Positions 10,502 to 20,048 of a stretch of 64,000 nucleotides of DNA are shown in pieces (the first letter of the stretch is position 1; every line of letters begins with the position of its first letter). The position numbers were made by a program, and so were the translations under genes. The notes beneath the pieces were generated by a model, which was not told the DNA's origin, did no database searches, and saw nothing but the letters and a program-made list of their open reading frames with translations. The stretch lies in assembly GCA_026018925.1 (NCBI GenBank), contig JAKSZU010000004.1, positions 13,346,964 through 13,410,963 on the forward strand, read 5' to 3'. This stretch comes from Tupaia tana. Taxonomy: Eukaryota > Chordata > Mammalia > Scandentia > Tupaiidae.

Positions 10502-11242
10502 CAAGGTTCTTCTGTAAAAGCACTCCTGGTCACAGATCTTTTCCATCTTCCATGCCAGGCCTGTTTCTCATGCCTCCAGGTCGTGCATCTGGTGTCATAC
10601 CATGTGTTGGCCTATCTTAAAGCCCAATTCAATCCTTAACCTCCACAAAGCTACCACTGGCCCTTCTCTCTTCATGTCAACCCAAATGTTAGCAGAGTTG
10701 GACCAGCTTGGAATCCAGGACAAATACTCTTTTTTGCTCAGCTCTGGAAGTTATCCATCAGGAATTCCAAGTGAGACATTCCCATTTTACTAAGCAGCTG
10801 GGAGCTCAACCTGAAACCAGTCCTGGGGACACAAGGCAGGATGTCAAGCTAGACCTTGATGCCACCTGTGCAGAGGCTCCTGCCACCCACCCGTTGTTTC
10901 TAGTTCTCAACCCTAACCTAGCCACTTGTGCTGCTCCACATGGCTCCAACCCCCACCTAACCCTTCTAGATGGTTCCCTGCTAGTACCCATCCTTTAGGG
11001 ATTTGACTTTCCCATAATGCTGGCAGCCAGCAAGGGGACCCCATTGTGACCTGGGCTACAAGCTGTGAACACCACCCATCTCCTGGGCAAGATCAATTTC
11101 CCGGTGTTGAGGACTAGAAACCTAATCAAGATGGAAGAGCCCAGATTGATCCGGGGGCTATCCCAGGAGCACCTGCAGGCAACAGAACCGTCCAGCCTGA
11201 GTGTGACCAAAACGTCCAGTCTTTACTTCACACAAGAAAACA
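10502..11242. other. Unique stretch between RPS26 pseudogene/SINEs and SNHG3 end
   Basis: No conserved frame, RNA gene or repeat that I recognise. Short plus-strand frames (10279-10998) are not supported by any family resemblance. Confidence 0.5.
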
Positions 11243-11259
11243 AAACCATGTATAATCTC

Positions 11260-11265
11260 TTTATT
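11260..11265 (-). promoter_or_regulatory. SNHG3: Poly(A) signal AATAAA for SNHG3
   Basis: AATAAA on the minus strand, followed about 15-25 nt on by GTTTTGTTTTCTTGTGTG, a suitable GU-rich element. Confidence 0.6.
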
Positions 11266-11424
11266 TCAATTCATAAACAATTCACTAAAGATTAGAATAA
11301 CCACTATTTTGCTAGGTATATTGTTGAAAAAGCTATGATACATTTTTAGACAAAAAAATACATTGTTTTCGGACAACCTGCTAAAATAAAACCAGTATAT
11401 ATCTCAAAGGAATTTTTTCCTTTA

Positions 11425-11495
11425 AGATTTTAATTAATATGCTATAGGTGCTCACCAGAAAGAGAAAAAGCCACCAGGTCAGTGCTGTCAACTAC
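11425..11495 (-). mobile_element. Decayed SINE scrap in SNHG3 terminal exon
   Basis: ATGCTATAGGTGCTCACCAG and AAGCCACCAGGTC remain. Confidence 0.5.
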
Positions 11496-11734
11496 CCGCT
11501 TCTCACCACCAGCTATTAGCCACTTCAAGAAAGGATTGTCTCCCTCATGTTCAAAGCAAGTCTATCTACTGCATTGTCAGATGAGCACCTGTATAACAGA
11601 TTCCAGGTTTTCTGCAACCTCGTGCTGTGTAACGTGAGTTAACTCGATGCCTTTAGTAACAGTAAAATTCAGCAAAAATATGCATTGGCCTTCCATCTTC
11701 AACTTGCATTAGGCCACTGAAGGTCATGCTGATT

Positions 11735-11769
11735 TCCTATGCAAAATGTTTCATGACTTTACCAACAAT
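11735..11769. mobile_element. Mariner-like end fragment in SNHG3 terminal exon
   Basis: The minus strand TTGTTGGTAAAGTCATGAAA, then CATTTTGCATAGGAAA lines up closely with the fragment at 55498. Confidence 0.5.
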
Positions 11770-12039
11770 CCAATATAATCCCCAAAACTCAACCAAATCA
11801 CCAATTTTTTACCAATGAAAATGAACTAGCGCCACCAGCTGCAAAGATGTGTCACAATGTTTCAGACAACCCAATAGTTGACTTTACTATTAGCCACTTT
11901 GCCAAATCTCCTAGACAAAGGGTCCACATCTTAGGTGTTGGGTGCCAACTTCTTGAAGTTACGTGTGGGTCCTCTCCTCCTGAAAACAGAAGATTAGCTT
12001 TCTGAATAACTACTTCCATTAACAAGTTCAGCATATGAA

Positions 12040-12244
12040 CCATGTTTCCTGCATGGTTTGTCCCCCCAGTCACGGTCCATAGGACTCTGGGAAGCTGTAG
12101 GAATATGCAGGTGCGGGCGCAGGGCCCAGCTTCATCTCCAACGTTGTGGGAAGGGACTGTACATCCCGGGGCAGAGCCCTATGCTCCCCTATGCCACCTG
12201 GACAGAGCCCGGGGAGAGTGACCTCCCGGGGTATCCGCGTTGGA
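12040..12244 (-). ncRNA. SNORA73A: U17a snoRNA (SNORA73A)
   Basis: Second U17 copy, in SNHG3 intron 2. Starts TTCCAACGCGGATACC; the ACA box is at 12045-12043 and the RNA ends three bases later, 60 nt before the terminal exon acceptor. I count about seven differences from the other copy over 204 nt. Confidence 0.95.
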
Positions 12245-12815
12245 ATAACTGACGAACAGAAAGGTGGCCAAGAATTATCCCTTAAAAACATTTCCAAAGG
12301 CTAAATTTTCTAATCCCATGCTGCACCTCTCAGGGAAAGCCTAACAGGGCTGGGATGGCCAGAAGGTGCTTTGCAAAACAAGACGTCTTGCTATTACTTC
12401 AGTTTATCCACTTAAGTCACAGATTATGTACTCTTCACTTTTAGGTACATTTACACAGCTCGTACAACACAGTGCAAGGGACAACCGATTAAGCGGAGCC
12501 TTTAACGCTCATGAACTGTGTTTGGGGTGGATGTGCACCTGTTCAAGGGCAAACTTTCCCACAGCGTCTAGTCACATTGCCAAACCTCCCGATCTCAACT
12601 CATAGAAATCTTAACCACACTAAGCTTTAAACAGGTGAGCGCAGTTTTAGTTAATTGTGCAAAAGCAATTCTCACAGAATGTGAGCATACGACCAAACCG
12701 TCAGTATTCGGGGTGAGTTCAGAATGATCAAATATCCTAGCTAATTTAGAAGCCAGGCTTCATTGCAGAAAATGCCTACAGATTGGTAAACCAAAAACCA
12801 ATTCAAAAAACTTAC

Positions 12816-12843
12816 CTCAAATATTTGCAATACTGAGCAGATT
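12816..12843 (-). ncRNA. SNHG3: SNHG3 exon 2 (28 nt)
   Basis: A very small exon between acceptor TTTTGCAG (ending 12844) and donor GTAAGT (from 12815), located between the two snoRNA-bearing introns. Confidence 0.8.
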
Positions 12844-12924
12844 CTGCAAAAGAAAAACATTTTATCTATAAATAGTTAAATTCTGTATAAAACATAAATC
12901 GGGAGCTCAAATTGTGCATTCTAG

Positions 12925-13129
12925 ACGTGTTTCCTGCATGGTTTGTCCCCCCAGTAACTGTCCATAGGACTCTGGGAAGCTGTAGGAATATGCAGGTGCG
13001 GGCGCAGGGCCCAGCTTCATTTCCAACGCCGTGGGAAGGGACTGTACATCCCGGGGCAGAGCCCTAAGCTCCCCTATGCCACCTGGACAGAGCCCGGGGA
13101 GAGTGACCTCCCGGGATATCCGCGTTGGA
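12925..13129 (-). ncRNA. SNORA73B: U17b snoRNA (SNORA73B)
   Basis: H/ACA-box RNA of the U17/E1 type, required for early cleavages that release 18S rRNA rather than for a known pseudouridylation. Starts TCCAACGCGGATATCC, contains the conserved CCTGCATATTCCTACAGC region and ends with ACA (12930-12928) plus three bases. It lies in SNHG3 intron 1, 80 nt before the exon 2 acceptor. About 205 nt, the usual length. Confidence 0.95.
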
Positions 13130-13458
13130 CAGTCTACACAATCCGTTAAGCATAGAGAAGTGTGCTGGTACACATACTGCGTGCAACCCGCTAGCACGAG
13201 CCCACGAGCGGGCCACGGAAAGGCGGACGATAGGCGCAGAAAACTGCAGAGCGTGCGCTGCAGCTTCAGCGCGGCTGCCCCAGTGCCGTCCTCGCAGGCG
13301 AAGTCCCGCGGCCTCAAAACAGGCCCGACGCGCACACGTGTAGCTGCAGGGCGCGCCATTGGAGAAAACGCTTGTAATGAACACGGTCCTTAGAGTAAAG
13401 GACGTCGGGCGAACCGAAGTAGTAAGCACGCAGCAAAAGCAAAACGAAATAGACTCAC

Positions 13459-13497
13459 CACCGAGAAGCAGACACACTACCAGACTCCGACCGAAAG
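13459..13497 (-). ncRNA. SNHG3: SNHG3 exon 1
   Basis: Short 5'-TOP exon. The predicted cap site C at 13497 is followed by TTTC; donor GTGAGT starts at 13458. Confidence 0.7.
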
Positions 13498-13529
13498 ACT
13501 TGGTGCGGCCCAAGCATCTGCTTTTATAC
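13493..13529 (-). promoter_or_regulatory. SNHG3: SNHG3 core promoter: TATA box and TOP start
   Basis: Minus strand reads GGTATAAAAG at 13530-13521. Thirty-two to 25 nt downstream is CTTTC (13497-13493), a terminal oligopyrimidine start as expected for a growth-regulated snoRNA host gene. Confidence 0.75.
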
Positions 13530-13560
13530 CCTACATGCCCGGAAGTCAAAACCTGTCTAG

Positions 13561-13572
13561 TGCGCCTGCGCA
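13561..13572. promoter_or_regulatory. NRF1-like palindrome upstream of SNHG3
   Basis: TGCGCCTGCGCA, one base from the ideal NRF1 site, 64 bp upstream of the predicted SNHG3 start. Confidence 0.55.
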
Positions 13573-13654
13573 GGCACAAGCGCACTAAGGGGTCGGAAAT
13601 TCGCTGAGGCTCCTGGGAATCTACTGGCTGCTTAGCCCCACCCCTATGTACATG

Positions 13655-13710
13655 AGCGGACTCTCGCGATTCTAGCGGCTTTGCGCGGGACTTTGCCGGG
13701 GAGCGGAAGG
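13655..13710 (+). promoter_or_regulatory. Possible divergent start with TCTCGCGA motif
   Basis: TCTCGCGA at about 13661, a half of the CGCG promoter element (TCTCGCGAGA), is followed on the plus strand by GGAGCGGAAG then GTAGGA, a possible splice donor. Suggests bidirectional transcription; no coding frame follows. Confidence 0.35.
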
Positions 13711-13798
13711 TAGGAACAGACTCGCAGGTGCGGAGCTGGGCCGGCCCTGGTCTGTTTAGTACAGTAATACGGGACAGTATGGCAGAAAAAAAGACCTA

Positions 13799-14003
13799 CG
13801 GGGACCAGCAGGCGGCGTGGTGGCTGAGGCGTTGGACACACCCCCATGGCGAACTAAGGCTCGAGTCCCGAACCTGAAGGCTTGCTTTCTCACTTTCTCT
13901 TTCTCCCTGTCTCTCTGGTCAAATTAAAAATAAAAAAAATTAAAAAAAAATTAATAAAGTTAAATAAGTAATTCTTAAATAAATAAATAAATAAATAAAT
14001 AAG
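13799..14003 (+). mobile_element. SINE-B with (AAAT)n tail
   Basis: Target duplication approximately AAAAGACCTACGG / AAGAGACCTACAGG on either side. Lies upstream of the SNHG3 promoter. Confidence 0.9.
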
Positions 14004-14017
14004 GAAAAGAGACCTAC

Positions 14018-14120
14018 AGGGCCAGCGAGTGGCGTGGTGGCTGCGCGGGTCAGGTGGCCAGATATCGCAGAGCCAATTGCGGGTTCGCATCCAGACCCAG
14101 CGGCGTGAAGAACTCGCCAG
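14018..14120 (+). mobile_element. SINE-B head, diverged
   Basis: GGGCCAGCGAGTGGCGTGGT and AGACCCAGCGGCGTGAAGAA. Confidence 0.65.
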
Positions 14121-14309
14121 CACCGCGTCCTCGCGGTACCCTCGGGCCCTCCCGGAGGACAGACCCCACTGCATCCTGGCATTGCCCTTGAGCAGTGGCC
14201 CCAGTGCAGAGCCCTCAGGGATTGGGACCCGTGTCTGAGGTCGGAGTTGTGTCCCCTGGTCCAGAGTGGGGGACGGGGCATTGTACAAAAGCGTGCTTTT
14301 TTCTTCCTT

Positions 14310-14460
14310 TCTTTCTTTTTTCTTTTTTCTTTTTTTTTTTTTGGTTTAAATAGATTTTTGCCGTCCTACAGACAGAGATACGGAGACAGTGAGGGGAGAA
14401 GCGAGAGACCGCCCCGGGCCACTGCACAGGCTCGTCTGCATCCTCCTCCTGGGACGCATT
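14310..14460 (-). mobile_element. SINE-C, old, partial
   Basis: Poly-T, TTTTTGCCGTCCTACAGACA and a purine-rich stretch; no clear head. Confidence 0.45.
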
Positions 14461-14684
14461 TAGATTTTACCGGGTTGAGTGACTATGGCTTTGGCTGGGG
14501 AAAACGGTACAGACCAGAGCTCACCCCGGGCCAGGACACGTGAGCCTCTGCAGCGTGTCCTGGAAGGCTGCATACTCTTCCGCCCCGCGAGGGTCCCCGC
14601 AGCGTCGGTGCCCAGGCCGGTCTCCGCTGGACCTGCAAATACCGCTGTGCTGGACTTGCTCTTGCGCTCGGTCAGCCCTCTGCC

Positions 14685-14854
14685 AGCCTCCCTGGGGGGA
14701 CGGCCATAACACAATCCCTTCTCCATTTTCCTCTTGGAGTTTTGAACACACATGTACACACATGGCTTGATTTTCAAACCTCAGGTCCCAGACCAAACGA
14801 ATTGGCCACATGGGGACCCAGCACCTTAACCACCAGACCACTTGTTGGTCCTTT
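14685..14854 (-). mobile_element. SINE-C, old
   Basis: CACAATCCCTTCTCCATTTT to ACCACTTGTTGGTCC. Confidence 0.75.
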
Positions 14855-14914
14855 GAATAAAACTTATTTCTTGGAGGTGGGGGAGATTCTTGCTAATGAG
14901 TAAAAATAAATTTG

Positions 14915-15186
14915 GGGACCAGCAGTTGGCATAATGGCTGTGTCGCTGGACTCCCATGTAGTCGACTGCAGTTCACATCCAGGACCCGGTGGCTTAAACT
15001 CACGCCGGACGCCTGTGTGAGCGTGCCCAAGATCCCGAGAGAATGGAGGAGAAGGGATTGCAGCGTGGCCATCTGCCCTGGGGGGTGATTTCTCGCTTTC
15101 TGTCTCTCTGTCTCTCTCTGTCTGTCTGGCGAGGGCACGCGCCCTGTAGCAAAACCCTCTTCAAAAAAAAAAAAAAAAAAAAAAAA
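14915..15186 (+). mobile_element. SINE-A
   Basis: Complete with 27-base poly-A. Shares GGACGCCTGTGTGAGCGTGC with the copy at 17089, so one subfamily. Confidence 0.94.
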
Positions 15187-15301
15187 TCTTAAAGAATTAC
15201 TTTATTTAACTTCGTTTTGACCAGAGAGCTGGTAAAGGTGGGAACCGTGGTTGGCCATGTGGAAGTCCAGCGCCCTAAACCACCATGCCACCTGCTGGCC
15301 C
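15187..15301 (-). mobile_element. SINE-B
   Basis: TTTGACCAGAGAGCTGG to GCCACCTGCTGGCCCC; TC stretch shortened. Confidence 0.8.
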
Positions 15302-15329
15302 CTTGAATAAAAGTTTTTTTATTTCTCTT

Positions 15330-15585
15330 TGAGAGGTTTTTGCTATAGGGCTGGTGAGCTCAGCAGAAAGACAGAGAGATTTGTTATAGAGCACATGTGC
15401 TCACTGGACAGAGAGACAGAAAGCGAGAAACCACCCCCTGGGGGATGGCCACACAGCATTCCCTTCTCCATTCCCCTCAGGATCTCAGGAACACAGGCAC
15501 ACATGCCATTGTGTTTTTAAGTCGCTGAATCAAGGTTGACTACACGGGAATCCAGCAATGTAACCATTCTGCCTTCTGCTGGTCC
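15330..15585 (-). mobile_element. SINE-A, diverged, with internal duplication
   Basis: The GCTATAGGGC...GTGAGCTC segment occurs twice near 15345 and 15383. Confidence 0.85.
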
Positions 15586-16047
15586 ATAAATAAGTTTTAA
15601 AAATAATTATTTTGTTTTAACTTTATTATTATTGGGGGTTTTTTTAGAGGTTTTTTGCTATAGGGCACGTGCGCTTGCCAGACAGAGAGAGAGAGAGAGA
15701 CAGAGAGATAAAAAGTGAGAAATCACCCCCCAGGGAGGATGGCCACGCCTCAATCCCTTCTCCATTCTCCTCTCGGGATCTTGGGCATGCACACACACGC
15801 GTCCAGCGTCCAGCGTGAGCTTTAAGCCACCAGGTCTGGGACGCGAACCGTGGTCAACTACATGGGAGTCCAGCGACATAGCCATTACACTAACTGCTGG
15901 TCCCTGTTGTTGTTACTGTTATTTTTCCAGTTTGATCAGAGAAAGAGAGGGGAAGTGAGAAAGCAAGCCACCAGGTTTGGGACTTGAACCGCAGTCAACC
16001 ATATTGGAGTCCAGAGCCTTTAACCACTACACAACTTGCCAGCCCCC
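15586..16047 (-). mobile_element. SINE-B split by a SINE-A
   Basis: AT-rich tail before 15638; body and head 15905-16047 ending ACAACTTGCCAGCCCC. Confidence 0.8.
15639..15904 (-). mobile_element. SINE-A nested in SINE-B
   Basis: Complete antisense copy with a (GA)n run and a short CGTCCAGCGTCCAGCGTGAG duplication. Confidence 0.9.
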
Positions 16048-16063
16048 CCATAGATAATTCTTT

Positions 16064-16213
16064 TTTTAATTACTTATTTACTTCTTTATTTTTTAATTTG
16101 ACCAGAGAGGGACAGAGAGAGAGGGGGGGGATAGCTGCCAGGTCTGGGACCCAAACCGTGGTCAGTCATGTGGGAGTCCAGTGCCCTTAACCACCATACC
16201 ACCTACCAGGCCC
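16064..16213 (-). mobile_element. SINE-B
   Basis: Flanked by CCATAGATAATTCTTT (16048-16063) and CCATAAATAATTCTTT (16214-16229). Confidence 0.9.
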
Positions 16214-16229
16214 CCATAAATAATTCTTT

Positions 16230-16494
16230 TTTTTTTTTGGGGGGGGAGAAATTTTCGCTATAGGGTGCGTGCACTCGCCAGACAGACAGAGAGAGACATA
16301 GAGACAGAAAGTGAGAAATCACCCCCCAGGGGGGGATAGTCACGCCGCAATCCCTTCTCCATTCTCCTCTCGGGATCTTGGGCACGCACGCACACGCGCC
16401 CAGCGCGCGTTTTAAGCCACTGGGTCTGGGACGCGAATTGCGGTTGACTACTTGGGAGTCCAGCGACATAGCCATTACGCTAACTGCTGGTGCC
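16230..16494 (-). mobile_element. SINE-A
   Basis: Perfect 16-bp duplication CCATAAATAATTCTTT at 16214-16229 and 16495-16510. Confidence 0.95.
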
Positions 16495-16534
16495 CCATAA
16501 ATAATTCTTTAAAATAAAAAAAAGTATACCTCTC

Positions 16535-16780
16535 GGGACAAGCAGATGGCAAAATGGTTATGTTGCTAGACTCCCATGTAGTCGACCGTGGTTTAAGTCC
16601 CCAACTCCATGGCTTAAAACTCACGCCAGAAGTGTATACGCATGCGTGCCCAAAATGCTGAGAGGAAAATGAAGGAGAAGGGATTGTGGCGTGGCCATCC
16701 CCCTTGAGGTGACTTCTCACCTTCTCTCACTGTCTCTCCAATGAGCACATGTGCCCTATAGCAAAAATTTCTTTAAAAAA
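16535..16780 (+). mobile_element. SINE-A, older
   Basis: GGGACAAGCAGATGGCAAAA head; GCCCTATAGCAAAAATTTC end. Confidence 0.88.
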
Positions 16781-16792
16781 TACGTACCTCTT

Positions 16793-16972
16793 GGAGCTGG
16801 CAGGTGGCATGGTGGTTAAGGGCGCTGGATTCCCACATGGCCGACCGTGGTTCAAGTCCTAGACCTGGCGACTTGCTTTCTCGCTTTCCCTTTCTCTCTC
16901 TCTGATCAAATTGAAAAAAATAGTAACAAATGGAATTAAATAAATATTTAAAAACAAACAAATAAATAAATA
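16793..16972 (+). mobile_element. SINE-B
   Basis: TACCTCTTG repeated before and after; (AAAT)n tail. Confidence 0.9.
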
Positions 16973-16982
16973 AATACCTCTT

Positions 16983-17088
16983 GGGCCAGCAAGTGATGTG
17001 GTGTTTAAGGTGCTGAACTCACTCCCACATGGCCATTTGGAGTTCCAGACCTTGCGACTTACTTTTTCTCATCAAATTGAAGAATAGT
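16983..17088 (+). mobile_element. SINE-B, short
   Basis: TC stretch reduced; ends CATCAAATTGAAGAATAG where a SINE-A entered. Confidence 0.8.
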
Positions 17089-17348
17089 GGGACCAGCAGT
17101 TAGTGTAATGGCTATGTTGCTGGACTCCCATGTAGTCGACTGCAGTTCACGTCCAGGACCCGGTGGCTTAAACTCACGCCGGACGCCTGTGTGAGCGTGC
17201 CCAAGATCCCAAGAGGAGAATGGAGGAGAGGAGATTGTGGCGTGGCCATCCCCCCTGGGGGGTGATTTCTCGCTTTCTGTCTCTCTGTCTCTCTTTGTCT
17301 GGCGAGCGCATGCACCCTATAGCAAAAACCTCTCCAAAAAAAAAAAAA
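17089..17348 (+). mobile_element. SINE-A
   Basis: ATTGAAGA duplicated on both sides; near twin of the copy at 14915. Confidence 0.93.
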
Positions 17349-17391
17349 TTGAAGACTCATATAATAATGAAATTAAAAATTCTTTTTAAAA

Positions 17392-17537
17392 AAGAATTAT
17401 TTATTTCCATTTATTATTATTTTTTTATTTAACCAGAGAGAAAAAGGGAGAAAGCAAGCCGCCAGGCCTGGGACTCGAACTGTGGTCGGTCATGTGGGAA
17501 TCCAGCACCTTTAACCACCACACCACCTGCTAGCCCC
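17392..17537 (-). mobile_element. SINE-B
   Basis: TTTAACCAGAGAGAAAAAGG to CCACCTGCTAGCCCC. Confidence 0.88.
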
Positions 17538-17589
17538 AACCCCTCTCATCTCCACCTGCACAGTATCCATTGGCTGTGCCATTTTTTCC

Positions 17590-17797
17590 TTTTTTAGTAT
17601 TTGCAGAGGGTGCATGAAATGGGTGGGTGGGAGAGAGCCTTATCCCATGGAGACAGTCACACCACAATCGCTTCTCTCCTCTTTCAAGGTTTTGTGCTCA
17701 CACACATATATAATTGGTGTTTTTCAAGCCGCCGGGTCCAGGGCTCAAACAGTGGTTAGTCATGATGTCCAGCTGCCTTAACCTCCATCTGGCCCTG
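17590..17797 (-). mobile_element. SINE-C, old
   Basis: ACACCACAATCGCTTCTC and GTTTTTCAAGCCGCCGGGTC. Confidence 0.7.
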
Positions 17798-18476
17798 GAC
17801 CTGACCTTTCTGACAGTTTTTCAAACCTCCTTCTCCTGGGATACAGGTACCTAACCTCAAAGACCATCCAGATACACACCTTCCAAACAGCTCTGGACAG
17901 CTCACCTGGGAGGGGCAGACTGCAGGCCGCTGCGGGCGTGCAGGGGGCTCCTTGGAGCGGGTGGAACCCAGTAACATGAGCAATATTGACTCATGGTTTC
18001 TTTTAGCTCTGCAAAAGGGTGGTGCCCAAAATGCCAGTTTCTGAGGTGACAAGTAGTGAGTCACTGCTAAAGCCACCTGGATTGAAACTGGGCTGCTAGC
18101 CAGTTTCAAGGAAACCTAAGTCCGAACTGCAACTCTGTGATTGCAGCCTGAGGCCGACAGCGTGGGCTCTACGTGGCCGGAGGACAGCCTCCTGGGAGGG
18201 AAGTGTCCCTCCAAGAGAAGCAGTGAGCTCCAAGCTGGGAGAAGCAAGTCCTGCAGCTCTATCCCATGTGCCCAGATGGACACGCTGCCACTCCCCACCA
18301 GGTGTGGGGGCGGGCAGGGTGAAGCGCCCGACTCGGGGTCCCTGTGGCACCTCGTCAGCCAAGGGCTTTCCGTATCTGCTCAAATGGACCCTCGACTCTG
18401 GCTACATTTGTCTTTGATACTTTTTCCTCCATCTACTTCTCGTTTAGTGTTATTAGCAATATTTTTGGTATCTTTC
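17798..18476. other. Unique intergenic stretch, SNHG3 to PHACTR4
   Basis: No gene recognised. The 224-codon plus-strand frame across it runs on into SINE and LTR sequence, so it is accidental. Confidence 0.5.
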
Positions 18477-19063
18477 TTTTTTTTTAATTTGATATATGGT
18501 GCATGGGCTTGCCAGAGAAAAATGAGAAAACATCCCCCAGGGGATGGCCACTCCATGATCACTTCTCTGCTTTCTTCTAAGGATTTGGGCATGCATGCAT
18601 CTGCACCCTGTAAGGTCGGGGTGAGGGAAAAGAAACATGGCAGAAACATTCCCGCCAGCAGGAACTTTCCTGTTGTCCACACCTGGCCCGTCATCACCAA
18701 CAGACTTTCCTGCCCTTCAGCATTTGGCGCGCCCGCCAAAGTTGAACAGAAACAGCGACCTTCATTGGCCAGACAAGGACCCATGGGGACCACCTATTGG
18801 ACAACAGCCCTTTAAGAACGAGCAGCACACACCCTGGGTGTGACTCCCTTGGCCTCTGACCAGGCTGAGGCCAAGGGACCTCACCCGAGCGCACAGAATA
18901 AATGATGTTGGTTTTATTAAGCCCCAAAGCCTGCCTCTGGTATTTTCACCTTTGCCGCCTGACTTGGCCACCACTCCCAAATCGAACCTAACACACCCCG
19001 TTTTCAAGTCCAGAACTCGAACCACGAAGGCTTGCAACCACCACACCAACGGGCCATCCCTTT
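18477..19063 (-). mobile_element. SINE-C split by the solo LTR
   Basis: Body 18477-18608 and head 18994-19063 (TTTTCAAGTCCAGAACTCGA) read through if the LTR and one CACCC are removed. Confidence 0.8.
18609..18993 (+). mobile_element. Solo LTR of an endogenous retrovirus
   Basis: 385 bp starting TGTAAGGTCGG and ending CGAACCTAACA, so the ends form an imperfect inverted repeat opening TG and closing CA. CACCC lies directly on both sides (18604-18608 and 18994-18998), a 5-bp target duplication within a SINE-C. AATAAA at 18897 with a following GTTGGTTTT stretch marks the R/U5 region. No internal viral genes remain, consistent with LTR-LTR recombination. The class is uncertain, gammaretrovirus-like by general look. 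Confidence 0.8.
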
Positions 19064-19111
19064 CGGTATCCCTTTTTAATTTTTTAAAGAATTTTCAAAT
19101 TTAACTTATTT

Positions 19112-19357
19112 GGGACCAGCAGTTGGCGTAATGGCTCTGTCGCTGGACTCCCATGTAGTCGACCGCGGTTCAAATCCTGGACCTGGCGGCTTAAACTCAC
19201 GCCAGGTGCATGTGCGTGCGTACCCAAGATTCTGAGAGGAGAATGAAGAAGGGATTGCAGTGTGGCCATCCCCCAGGGGGTGATTTCTCCCTTTCTGTTT
19301 CTCTGTCTCTCTCTTTCTGGCGAGTACATGCACCTTATAGCAAAAAAACTCTCCAAA
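19112..19357 (+). mobile_element. SINE-A
   Basis: GGGACCAGCAGTTGGCGTAA head, ends TTATAGCAAAAAAACTCTCC. Confidence 0.92.
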
Positions 19358-19482
19358 ATTTTTTCTTAAAACTTATTTGACCAGAGAGGGAGAGAGAAAG
19401 CAAGCTGCCAGGTCCAGGACTTGAATCGTGGTTGACCATGTGGGAGTCCAGTGCCCTTAACCACCACGTGACCTGTCTGCCC
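19358..19482 (-). mobile_element. SINE-B
   Basis: TTTGACCAGAGAGGGAGAGA to CCTGTCTGCCCC. Confidence 0.82.
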
Positions 19483-19503
19483 CTTTAAGAATTATTTTAT
19501 TTA

Positions 19504-19764
19504 GGGACCAGCAGTTAGAGTAATGACTATGTTGCTGAACTCCCATGTAGTCGACTGAGGTTCCAGTTCTGGACCCGGTGGCATAAACTCACGCCAGGTG
19601 CATGTGCGTGCGTGCCCAAGATCCCAAGAGGAGAATGGAGGAGAAGGGATTATGGCATGGCCATCCCCCCTGGGGGATGATTTCTCGCTTTCTGTCTCTC
19701 TGTCTCTGTCTTTCCAGCGAGCACACGTGCCCTATAGCAAAAACCTCTCCCTGCCCCCCCAAAA
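19504..19764 (+). mobile_element. SINE-A, first of a stacked pair
   Basis: Flanked by the 17-bp AAGAATTATTTTATTTA at 19487-19503 and 19765-19781. Confidence 0.94.
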
Positions 19765-19781
19765 AAGAATTATTTTATTTA

Positions 19782-20048
19782 GGGACCAGTAGTTGACCTA
19801 ATGGCCTTGTCGCTGGACTCCCACGTAGTCAACCGCGGTTCAAGTCCTGGACCCGGTGGCTTAAACTCACGCCTGGCATGTGTGTGTGTGTATGTGTGTG
19901 TGTGCCCAAGATCCAGAGACGAGAATGCAGAAGGGATTGCAGCGTGGCCATCACCCCAGGGGGGTGGTTTCTTGATTTCTGTCTCTCTCTGCCTTTCTGG
20001 CGAGCACATGCACCCTATAAGAAAAACCTCTCCACCCCCCAAATAAAA
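19782..20048 (+). mobile_element. SINE-A, second of a stacked pair
   Basis: Flanked by the same 17-mer at 19765-19781 and 20049-20065; contains a (GT)n run. Confidence 0.94.

Larger units (their letters stand above)
11243..11979 (-). ncRNA. SNHG3: SNHG3 terminal exon
   Basis: Begins after GTTTTCAG at 11980 with GAGGAGAGGACC. It is assumed unspliced to the poly(A) signal. It contains a mariner-like fragment (11735-11769) and a decayed SINE scrap (11425-11495). A further intron inside it cannot be excluded. Confidence 0.6.
11243..13497 (-). ncRNA. SNHG3: SNHG3, U17 snoRNA host gene (spliced non-coding)
   Basis: Exon 1 13497-13459, exon 2 12843-12816 and terminal exon 11979 to about 11243, each bounded by consensus sites (donors GTGAGT and GTAAGT; acceptors TTTTGCAG and GTTTTCAG). 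Each intron carries one U17 snoRNA ending 60-80 nt before the next acceptor, the usual spacing for intron-processed H/ACA RNAs. The start has a TATA box and a pyrimidine tract as in 5'-TOP host genes. AATAAA at 11265-11260 followed by a GT-rich stretch gives the predicted end. No long conserved frame exists, fitting a host whose spliced RNA is not translated. Human RCC1 also has read-through transcripts from this promoter; that is possible here but not shown. Confidence 0.85.

Noticed and set aside
5052..13497. Spliced SNHG3-RCC1 read-through as a single annotated gene
   Set aside because: Plausible from human data, but nothing in the sequence alone shows the joint transcript.
18609..18993. 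Possible intact provirus
   Set aside because: Only one LTR with a TSD; no primer-binding site, gag, pol or env sequence follows or precedes it.
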